The notes under the pieces were generated by a model. That model was not told the origin of the DNA, did not search any database, and saw nothing but the letters and a program-made list of their open reading frames with translations. A DNA stretch of 64,000 nucleotides. Origin: Bimuria novae-zelandiae CBS 107.79 (taxonomy: Eukaryota > Ascomycota > Dothideomycetes > Pleosporales > Didymosphaeriaceae). The stretch covers positions 245,971 to 309,970 of the forward strand of contig ML976738.1 in the NCBI GenBank assembly GCA_010015655.1, written 5' to 3'. The position numbers were made by a program, and so were the translations under genes. Shown one piece after another: positions 54,599 to 64,000 of this stretch. Every line of letters starts with the position of its first letter. Position 1 is the first letter of the stretch.

Positions 54599-55833
54599 CT
54601 AGTTAGTCTTATGCGGCTGCCGTGAGTAGACCACGGAATCTCGGATGGCGTGACCACTAGTCCTTTGAATTGATTGGCGGCTAGAGGACATGCCGGTACC
54701 CGCCATGAGCAGTGGATCGCCATGAGGCACAGCATCCTCCGGCTGGATGTTGCTGCTTAAAGGCGAGAGTAACTGGGTTATAGTGGCTTCAAGCCCTGTA
54801 GAATCAGGAGCCTCCTGTAGAACGCTGCTGCTCCTTACTCCTTGTGACCAAAACTTGCCCTCCCCTTCACCGTCGTCATCGTCATCGCCTGCACCATTCA
54901 CGCCCATGTTAGCTCCATTCAGTTTACACGTCATGTTAGCGGCATGCTTACCTGAATCTGTCAAGTCAATAACTTCGTTTTCCTCTAACGTTGGTGCTTG
55001 ACTGCCCATCACATTCTGTGCGTTCGAGTCTGCTCCTTGCGAGCGGCACTCGCTCTCCCCTTCACGTCTGTCATTATCGCTTGTCTCGTCGCCTACACCA
55101 GTTGTGTCCGCATTAATTCCATTTAATTTCTGCGTGATGCTAGAATTATGCTTACCTCTATCCGTCAAATTAATTACTTCGGGTTCTATTAACGTTGATA
55201 CAGGATAGCCCATCGTGTTCTGTGGGCTCGCGTCTGCTCTTTCCGGACTGCACCCACCTTCCTCACCGTTATCGGCCATCAAGTGCATCTGATGGCTATT
55301 AATGCCGGTTTCGATCTCTGCGCAGTGTTAGACTCGTCACAGGTAATTACACTAATTCGAGCGGCTCACTTGCCTTGGCTACTACGCTCAGCAGGAGAAC
55401 CGCCATATAGGCTCCCATCCGTTACAGAGAGAATATCTCTAGCATACCTATCTTGCTCGTAGTTGAGGCTTCTCTCCCGGCGAGAGAGCGTCCAATCGTC
55501 ATCGTGATCGGCGGGACTACTCCAGTCATTTCCATCCTCGCGGTCGCCACCGTTACTAATTAGACCGTTTGATGCACTATTATCTGCGGGCACGTTACTC
55601 TGACTAAGTCTAGTTTCCACCGGCTTTAGGGGTTGCCTACCCAGGTATGCTAAGCCGGTAACTTCAATAGGATCGCAGCGCGGAATGCTGGTGATACTGA
55701 GAGTTTTGTCATCGTGATACGGCACGCTATTTAGAGGTATGCGTCGAGAGGCCGGCTTCGCCTTAGGAAGTTTTTCATGGACGAATCGAATCTCGATTGG
55801 AAGATGAGAAAAAGGCGGGTTGCATGTTCCCAT
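54599..55833 (-). CDS. Disordered protein with two SUMO-interacting motifs, two exons, 392 aa
   Basis: Exon 1 (55833-55374) starts MGTCNPPFSHLPIEIRFVHE and contains DDDWTLSRRERSLNYEQDRY. A GC-AG intron (55373-55318, donor CAAG|GCAAGT, acceptor GCGCAG) joins in phase to exon 2 (EIETGINSHQMHLMADNG). Exon 2 holds a 68-residue tandem duplication. Each copy has a canonical hydrophobic SIM followed by acidic sequence: PEVINLTDRGKH (residues 201-206) and NEVIDLTDSGKH (269-274). The second is followed by GDDDDDGEGEG. It ends RQPHKTN at a TAG. No catalytic domain is visible. Neighbour of the chromodomain gene. Confidence 0.65.
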
Positions 55834-57889
55834 TGCTGCTGTCGTCGCTTTAAAGCGTTCTGATAGTTCGAAGAAATGGGAATTGCGACAGTTTAAGTAG
55901 GCAACGGCTTCCGCGGCTACATGCCAACTAGGTGGTCGAAAAGCTGGTTTGAAATAACCTTAGCCCTCTGGCAGACAGCAGTCGGCAGTCTATGCGAAAC
56001 GACGGTCGGGACGCCACGAACCGCCAGGTCGGAGTCAGATTCGGTGGCGGGGGCGATGCAACCTTCCCATGAACCCCCTTTTCCTCTCGGACGGGATGTT
56101 GGTGACCATTCCGCAGATCCTCATCTTGGATACGGGTTGCAGAGCCAGCGCTGCATGTGGCAGGGCATTTCCCAACATACAGCTCGCCTCTCTGTCGAGG
56201 GTCGCTTCAAGGTCATGCAAGCAGAAGTCCATGTCGCGTGCACCTTCGATAGCATGCTGTTCAGGGCGAACCTCTCACGCATAGTCACCTCGTCGGCGAC
56301 CCCGAAACCCACACCTGGGCTCAAACTCTCGTCGAGGCTTTTCGTAACGCGGACTCAGCTTTGCAGGGAAGTGGACACACACACATATGCCCTTTTCGGG
56401 TCCGAAGGCCCACTATGGCCCTTCATTTTGACGGAGCTGAAGCACCGGAGTGCAACTTTGCCGTGCGTGCACCTAAAGCCCCAACCACCTGGCAGTGCAA
56501 TTCGGCTGATGCATGGCTTGACCGCCATTTGCTCATTCGAATTGTGGTTCGTAATCTGCCATGCTTGTCTAGTGTGATCCTCTACAGGAACTGGACGTGT
56601 TGAGACCAATTAGCTCCCGTGGGGAAGCTAATCCCGGAAGATTGCTGAGTGTCCAGCTTGTCTAGCTGAAGTTACAACCAGGTCTGCTCCCTCGTGCTGA
56701 GACACTAGCAAAGCGTCCTAGGCGGCTCAGTTGCCTTGCTGGTAATTTGTGACGTGACCGGGCAAGCATGTCCGGCATCAGCATGAATCAGGGAGCGGGT
56801 CCAAATCCGAATCCGAAAGGGGTTCAACCGAAGGATGGGAGGCAGAAGTGGCGCGGGGATTGGAGGCCGTTCGCGAGCGAATATGCTACGGAAGGAGGCA
56901 GTTTACGTTGGCTCCACTTTGCTCCGGTGAAGGCCAACAAAATCGAACGACCGAGTTCGAGGCAAGACAGCAGCAGAGCTGCCCGCTGAGTCCACAGAAG
57001 ACGCATCATGCGAAATTCAGTTAGAGGTAGCTGAATCTGTGACGCCGGAACGCAGCCTGCCGTCATGCAAGCAGTCATGCGGACCCAGGCTACAATCTGT
57101 CGAGTGCAGACTGGGCGAGTACATGCCACTACCGTCCTGCTCGGCCGAACAGCGGGTCGTAGCCTAACTGAGTCTGCCTCGTCTGGCTCTCATGGAACTG
57201 ACTTTGCAGCAACGGCATTCTAAGCCAATTGTTTCCACGAGGCTTGCATTTCCGTGAAACTGTTGAGGGCCCAGCTGATATTGCACGGGTCTGACCCCTG
57301 CCGCTCAGACGTTATCGCGGTGTGCAAGGCGCTTCTGTCGCCATCCCGCGTGATCGATGACGTGGCAGGTCGACAAGCTCTGATACGAGCAAGTATGCAG
57401 CTTCTTCTGGAAGAGGGAACCGAAGGGTTGGCCGGAATTCGTTCCCAGGCGGTGCCGGAGTCGAGGGTAGATGCCATAAACACTGCTCAGTCATGAGGAA
57501 GGCGAGCGACCCTTCGCGGCTGAATCCAGAGTGGAATAGAGTCGCTTGCGGAGCATCAAGGAGAATACGAGAATTGCCTTAGACACGACGCAGTACCCTC
57601 GTCGTCGGCCTATCAAAGCGGGGGGAAACTGGAGCCATCGGGGCATTGCACGGTCGCATGATTTGCTAAGAGGTGGGAAAATACCTCACAAAGGAGTCCG
57701 AGCGACTAATTAGGAGGAAAGGGGGTGCTGGGAGCATGGAGACGATAGATGGAGAAGGGTAGGCCGGCGAGGGCAGCGTGCTTATATGCGATGAGGTCGG
57801 TGCACGGGCCAGATAAAAGCGGCGAGTTGCCAAGCAAGCCTCCATTTCCCGCTCAGGAAACCTCCATTTCCGGATGCGGTTCCACCACC
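55834..57889. other. GC-balanced stretch without a supported gene
   Basis: Several frames of 60-218 codons overlap on both strands (for example 55921-56577 plus and 57220-57483 minus). None shows a domain, signal peptide or consistent intron. Some could be relics. The composition switches sharply to RIP-like at about 57890. Confidence 0.4.
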
Positions 57890-60800
57890 ACCAATATACC
57901 TAAAATTAAGTTATAGAGATCTTTATTTTTTAGTGCTAGTAATGCTAGTAGCTTTATAATAAAGTCTATAGCCACACTAGACTATAGTCTTAGGGGTAGC
58001 TATAGTAGCTATAAGAGGCTATAGGGCTTATATCTCTTAGGCTTGTTCTTGTGACAGGCTAAGTAGTTACCTAGTACCTTCTATACTACCCAGCGTAGCC
58101 TAGAGATAGCATATTTATTTGTAATCTAACGCGTTATTTTAGTAATCCTTAGGTATCCTTAGTCCTTATCTTTATATAACTTCTTTATTAGTAGCAGAGC
58201 TACTTACTTACTAATTTAGATATAGTTTTAGTAGTCTCGTGCCACTATTTCTATAGCTTAGTAAAAATTATACACTTAGTAATCCTTGTTTATAAGCCCA
58301 TCGTAATTCTATATCCTATCTATAGCTAGTTTATAATAGGTAAAGTCTATGCATCGCACTTCTAGTGCTAGCGTAAGCTATATCTTATTATAGTAAAAGG
58401 TTCCGTCCTTCGCGTAGGTTAAAATTATAATATAGTTACTACTATTATCTTCTTTTATAAGATCTAATTATTTACTAAGTACGTCTACTATAGCGTTTAC
58501 GTTCCCTAGCAGATACGTAATGTAAAAGTTAAATCCTACTATCTACTTAAACTATCTAGCCTATTATTAATTAAGCTTTTTAGTCGTTGTAAAGCGCGTA
58601 AGATTAAAATAATCTAAAAATACATTTATTTAGTATTTTACTCCTTTAATATATGCTTCCTATTACTTAAAGTAATTAATAGTTACTAATAATTCTTTAT
58701 TATAAATTTTATAGTTAAGTTTTACTCTTAAAAGCTTTTTTGCGTAATAAAAGACTAGTCTCTATTTCTTATTATTATATTCTTATAATAGTATAGCCCT
58801 TAATGCATAATCTAATACGTTTATATAGATACGATGTTGCCGCTTAAGGTTATATATTTATAGTAGGGGTGCTATTAGGAATAGGCGCTTTAGTTATTTA
58901 AAAGCTTCCTTCTCTACCTTTTATAGAGGTTGCTATTTTCCTGTCTCCGTAAGTTCTATTAGTAGAGTAGTAACTTTTAAGTAGTTCCTAATAAATTTAC
59001 GATAGAAGTTAGTAAAGCCTAAAAAGGATTAAATAATTTTTACTAATTCTAGTAGTAATTATTTTTCTATTATCGTAATCTTCTTCGGGTCCATGTTAAC
59101 ACCCTCTTAGGATATTACAAATCCTAGATATTCTGTTTCTGTAACGTAGAATTTATATTTCTTAGGGTGTAGGAGCAATCTATGCTCTTATAGTTTTTAC
59201 AATACTTTACGAACATGTTCCTTATGTTCCTCTAAAGTTCCGCTTAAGTATATTAATATGTTATCGAGGTATATCGTGCAGAATACGTCTAAGTATTTAT
59301 ATAATACTTAATTTATAAGCTCTTAGAAGGTTGCTAGGGCATTTATTAGTCTTATAGATATAACTATATACTTAAAGAGGCTATATCGTGTACGGAAAGC
59401 TATTTTCTACTTATAGCCTTTTATAATTTAAATCCTATAGAATCTAATTTAGACGTTAAATTTTGTAAACTACTTAGCTCCTTAGAGTTAATCTATAAGC
59501 TTTCTTATTAGGGGTAATAGGTAGTAGTTTTTAACTATAACAGCATTTAGCTATCTATAATTTACATAGAGTTATAGCCTACTCTCCTTTTTATAAATAA
59601 AGAGTATAATGAAGGCTATAAAACTCTAACTAGGTCTTTACTTTCTTAAGCGTAGATTCTTTTATATTAGCTCTTTTAACTCTTTCTCTTATTTATAGGT
59701 AAGGGGCCTTAGGCGTTCTAGCTATAGCTTAGCTCCTTTTACTAGTAGTATCTCGTAATCCTACTCCTTATATTTAGGCAGGATAGTCTTATCGTACTCT
59801 TTAAATAGGTCTATAAATTCCTTGTATTCTTTTAGTAGACCTAGGTTATCAGGGACTATCTTAGCCTTCTGGACCTATATATAGTGTACCTATCCTAGGT
59901 GTCGCTTTATAATCTTATCTATTTTATATACTAATATTTCTTATATCTTAAATAGTTAGTTCCCCTTTCTTGCCTAAAGTTTCTAGAGAGTTTCCCTTTC
60001 GCTAGGGCTTACCTAAGCTATTACTAGTATATTTTAGGGAAAGATTATTTCTTTAATCTAGTCTATTTATAAATTATATTATTTTAGCTATTTATATCCT
60101 ATAATAGCTTTAATATCTCCTATCTTTATAATAGTAAAAACATGTTAGCTCTCCAGGCCTTCTATATTAACTTATACTAGCGCTATCTTAAGGTGTAGCT
60201 AACTATTACTATATTCTTATTACTAGGTCTTATCCGCGAGTCCTATTTATAATAGTATCTTCTTATTATAATATAGCATATTATATTTTATAACTACTTA
60301 TAAGGTAATTAGACACGCGTCCACTCCTAAGTTAATAAGTGCTATAACACGATACCCGTGCACTATACTATTCTTAATTAAGCGTTTCTTAACTTAGTAA
60401 GTATCTACTTAATAAGTTATAATAATTACACTATTACTAGTATAGCTTATTATTTAGTAATAATCTAGTTTTTTAAGTCTTCTAACTTATTTTAGACCCC
60501 CTATAAGGCTTCTGCCTCTTAGATCTAACCCTTAAGTTAGGCTAGCTTTAAGACTTCCTTAATTCTATAATACTTATATTACTATTAATACAGGACGTAA
60601 GTCTCTTTAATCTTATTAGACTTATATACTCCTTAATTCCTATATTATAGGTAATTTAGAGTAAGGCATTCGTTTTAGGCTAATACGCTATATTTTAGGT
60701 AGCTATTAAAGAAAGCTATTTCTTTTTATAGGCTTAGGTGTATAAAGCACTATAGGTTATATTAGTTTTATTTAATTATTAGGTAGTTTACGTCTTTTCT

Positions 60801-61088
60801 TAGCTACGTGCTTTCTATTATTATGCTAGTGTCTTAAGGATCTAGGCCTTGCGGGAACTAGCCTATCTTAAACTTCTATTATCTATATAGTTCGCAGGTA
60901 ATATTAAAATATTAATACTAGCTATTCTACTTATAGTGCGTAGCTTAATAAATAAGAAAGTGCTTATAATAGTTATTAAGTACGCTATACTAGCTCTTCT
61001 CTAGCCTATAGTACTCTAATCCTCCTAGAAAATAAGAGGCTTTAACTCTAGCCTTAGAGTGCTATTAGCATCCTTTACGCGTGCATTG

Positions 61089-61500
61089 TCACCACTTAGC
61101 ATGTTCGTGTCGTTCCTGTATCGTGATCTGGCGTAGATACCGTCTTGGGCGCCCTTGTAGTTTCTCGGCAAGCCAATAGGCGTCCCATGCGTGTGCTCCT
61201 TGGACGATCACCTTTGCCTCACACTGAGATGAGTGGTGTAGCGTACTGCTGCACATCCAGCAGGTGTCGTCTGCCAATCGCTGGAAGATTTGGTATTCAG
61301 GAAGGGTCTTTCGTTCTTCTTCCTCTTCCATTGGCTCCGGGATCTCCTGCGTAAGATCTACTTCGTCGGCTTCTGCCGGCGTGAGGGTGGCCATAGCCAC
61401 TCGTAGGAGGTTAGTCGTATTGACCTTGGTCTCCTGACCCTCGCAATCCTTGGCGAGGTGACCCTGCTTGCCGCATCGGAGGCAGGCTTTGTCCTTAAAC
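61089..61500 (-). pseudogene. Gypsy Gag C-terminal region with two zinc knuckles, undegraded
   Basis: An open minus-strand frame carries CLRCGKQGHLAKDC (61486-61446), then the acidic EADEVDLTQEIPEPMEEEEE, then CWMCSSTLHHSSQC near 61255-61215; both fit CX2CX4HX4C. It ends QERHEHAKW. Two knuckles and an acidic linker are consistent with Gypsy nucleocapsid. Codons are normal, unlike those on both sides. Confidence 0.7.
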
Positions 61501-62539
61501 CTTCGTTCTCGCTCTTGCGAGATGCCACTTCTGCCCTAGTAAGCCTTCCTTGACTTGTACGGCTGCTTTCCTTTGCCGTTCTTCTTTCTGTACCATCGGG
61601 CCTCGTCGGTTCATGATGACATCTCCGTCCCGGTCTCTTCCGGCGGGTCTGGTGCTGTTTTCCTTCCTGGAGAGCAGTCGGGTGCCATGCTGTTTTTTCA
61701 GCTTTCGTTTATATAGACAGTTATCTATTTTAATAGCATTATTTATAAGTTCTTCTAGATTATCTGCTTTTCCTTAGTAGACTAGTTCGTCTTTAACTAA
61801 TTCCTTTAGTTTATTATAGTAAGTAATTATAAGTGGGGCTTCTTTCTATTTATCGAGTTCCGCTACTATTTATTTAAATTCTAGTGTATAGAGTACTACT
61901 AACTTCTTTTATTATAAGCGTTAGAGGCGTATTTTAGCTTAATATCCTTTATTAATAGTGCTAAACATTCCTTTTATAGCTTTATAAAAAGGCTTTTAGT
62001 CCTTAAAGGCGTCTTTCGTAGCGTTTAAGTTATAATTCTCTACCTTGCTATTCTTAAGGAAGTTATTAATTATTAGTCTAGCCTATATAGTTACCTTATC
62101 CTATATATTTATGCAGGTAACTAGGATCTTATCTTATTTATATTAAACTTTCCTAGGTTATAGCGGATAAATAGTTCTATCTAAGTTAGGAACGTGCCTA
62201 GATAGCCCTTCCTAAAGTAGGGTTTAGGCTTTAGGACCTTTAGCTAATACTTTATAGCCTTTTATTTACTTATCTTTTTGTTTATCTAGTTAATAATTTC
62301 CTATAGCTAGGCTACCTAAGCTACTTATTTAGTAACTATTTCTTTTAGGGTCTTTTCCTTAGGTGCTAGAGCTAGTGCTCGAACTAGGTCCTACTATTAT
62401 ACTATAAGGTAGTTAAAGTGTTATAAGGCGCTTATACCTTATTCTAATTTAAGTTAAGGTAGTAAGGTATTATAGTACTTTATAAATTATTTAGTAGTAT
62501 AAGTTAATACAATACTTAGCGTAAGGCTAGATAATCTAA

Positions 62540-62898
62540 TCTTATAATAAAATAAAATAACTATTGGTTTATATAAGAGAACGTACTCGCACAGAAGATA
62601 TATAAGTTAACTATAAAAAAGGAAATAACATAGAAGAATTTACTACACTATATACTAGTCTATTTCTTCCTTTATCTCTAGGTAATCTGGCCCCCTTAGC
62701 GGATCACCGTGGTTCGAAGCTCTTAGTAGATTACCTTAATCTAGAGCTACTATTAGATTAGAGTTACGTAACCCTAGCTAATATAAGCGACCCCGCGAGT
62801 CCTCACGGGCTAGTTATAGCATAACCTTATCTGCCTCCCCCCATTTATCCTTATTCGTGGTTGTGCCACTATCCGGGTTTCCTGAGCTCGTAACAAAA
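62540..62898 (-). repeat. Probable 5' LTR of the minus-strand Gypsy (inner end uncertain)
   Basis: Begins TGTTACGAGCTCAGGAAACC on the minus strand and includes a less-degraded stretch at 62680-62898. The inner boundary could not be fixed for lack of a second copy. Confidence 0.45.
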
Positions 62899-64000
62899 TT
62901 TATTAAGAAAAATATAAGCTTAAAAGGTAGTAAGATATTAATCGCACCTAATCTATTAAACACCTTATTAAGATTAAATAAAAAAAAAACTAGTAGCTCT
63001 AAAGGTACGTTCAATATTACTATTACTTAGTAACTTAGGATAAGCAGTAGCGTAGATCTAAAAAACGTTATTTATATTAATATAGTTCTAGCTATTATAG
63101 GCTAATATCTCTACCCCTTAATAATAACGCCTCTTAACTACACTAAAACAGGTAATATCTAATAGTTATAAAATATATAAAAAATATAAAAGTAGCTATA
63201 ATAGAATAATGTTGTTATTCCTTGCGTACGTCTCGAATCGCTCTAAATAGTAGCTACTATGTCCGTCCATAATAAGGAGTTATTTAACGCCTTTAGTGTG
63301 TAGCTTTATACAAGGATCGAATACCTCTGTAAGATATATATAACCTAGTCTGTTATTCGACTATCTAATTTTGCTATAGGTAATTATCTAGTAATCTAGA
63401 ATGTCTGCATCCTTGTTAAATTAGAAGTTCTAGAACACCTTCCCTTTAGCGATAACTATTACTAGTATACAGCGTTTAGCGACGTTTATACATTTAATAT
63501 CTAATATCTAGTCGCGATCTCTAGGCTATATATAGTTGTCAGATAGAATAAGCTACGGTGAGGTCAGATCTGTACAATCGAGCAGGGACCACTTGGCTTG
63601 GCACACTAGCAAAATATCCAAAACCAACTAAACACAGTGGAGAATACAAAAAAAAATAATAAATACTATTAAGTTGCATTAACATCTACTTATCATACCA
63701 TCTAACAATTAAGAGTCTTACTACCCCGACTGATACAATATGGCGCAACTCTCAAACCGCGATTCTACGGTACACCTGAACACCTCCGTAGACCATAGGG
63801 GGTAGAGAACACAACTCCAGGCAAGATGCGTAGTACATAACATTTAGAATAAAGTTAATCTAAATTTAACTACGCTATTAACCCCGAAACCGCTACTAAT
63901 AAGGGCTCTAGTTATTACTGACTACGCGCCAGCCGCGAATATTAAAGTCTTAATAAGACTAACTAAACTATTAGCTAGAGGCTAGAAGGCTTTTAAAGAA
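62899..64000. other. AT-rich degraded repeats to window end
   Basis: No readable gene. A GC-balanced patch at 63530-63840 contains a Copia LTR-like segment (63561-63606). Confidence 0.5.
63530..63706 (-). repeat. Diverged Copia LTR relic
   Basis: Minus-strand 63606-63561 reads TGTGCCAAGCCAAGTGGTCC then CTGCTCGATTGTACAGAT, close to the LTR of the Copia at 9847 (about 9915-9950). A start such as TGTTAGATGG at 63706 would suit an LTR. The remainder does not align. Confidence 0.5.

Larger units (their letters stand above)
57890..62898 (-). mobile_element. Gypsy LTR retrotransposon relic, minus strand, 3' end truncated
   Basis: Minus-strand translation gives gag with zinc knuckles (61490-61200), and RT near 59290-58960 with YLDNILIY (Asn for Asp), EEHKEHVRKVL, FYVTETEYLGFVI, GVNMDPKKI and FLGFTNFYRKFI. 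Integrase-like sequence lies downstream to about 57900. An LTR-like 5' end (TGTTACGAGCTCAGG) begins at 62898. No second LTR is present near 57890, where GC-rich sequence starts. Everything except 61083-61695 is strongly RIP-mutated. Confidence 0.85.

Noticed and set aside
55921..56577. 218-codon plus-strand frame
   Set aside because: No domain, no signal peptide, and similar-sized frames on the opposite strand. Kept as unsupported.
57220..57496. Overlapping plus (80) and minus (87, 60) codon frames
   Set aside because: Mutually exclusive frames with no feature to favour one; the plus frame needs a GTG start.
62814..63014. 66-codon minus-strand frame rich in Phe/Leu/Asn
   Set aside because: Spans the LTR edge into AT-rich debris; no recognisable protein.

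Overview
The window reads as a filamentous ascomycete (Pezizomycotina, possibly a dothideomycete) chromosome segment made of GC-balanced gene islands between AT-rich transposon graveyards. The main evidence is as follows. Several host genes have short introns of about 44-62 bp. Families typical of these fungi are present (FunK1 kinase, DUF3176, DUF3716, BTB). Transposons carry the signature of repeat-induced point mutation (RIP): excess TA, with CAG/CAA codons turned into TAG/TAA throughout otherwise recognisable reading frames.

Layout. 1-6.9 kb: the 3' part of a Copia element, then a Mutator-like (MULE) transposase relic on the minus strand split by a piggyBac-like element. 7.8-8.9 kb: a secreted repeat-peptide precursor with Kex2- and Ste13-type processing motifs, interrupted by an assembly gap. 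9.7-25.4 kb: a nested transposon block holding a full Copia (9847-15276) and a pogo/Fot element (15934-24969) into which a chromodomain Gypsy (16625-23808) has inserted; a 51-bp inverted repeat brackets the block. 25.7-28.3 kb: an intact DUF3176 membrane protein gene. 29.1-31.5 kb: a pogo relic carrying a young solo LTR. 32.0-34.5 kb: a FunK1 kinase gene. 34.5-37.4 kb: an APH-type kinase remnant, a small cysteine-containing protein and a protein kinase whose frame breaks at a T9 run.

37.5-47.4 kb: a Copia element (37463-43127), a pogo element with 80-bp terminal repeats, a second piggyBac-like element with a 927-N gap, and a small TIR element. 47.4-55.9 kb: a gene island with a DUF3716 protein, a BTB protein, a nearly intact DD34E Tc1/mariner-type transposase, and a locus encoding tandem SUMO-interacting motifs next to a chromodomain protein. 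57.9-62.9 kb: a RIP-degraded minus-strand Gypsy with a sharply bounded 600-bp undegraded gag island. The last kilobase is AT-rich debris with an LTR relic.

The host genes do not form an obvious pathway. The window is mainly a record of nested insertion and patchy RIP. The most unusual items are the peptide precursor, the antisense intron-containing frame inside the Gypsy, the short PPT-LTR-PBS cassette inside the Copia leader, the SIM-repeat/chromodomain locus and the RIP-free islands. All frame reconstructions were read by eye; no database search was possible.
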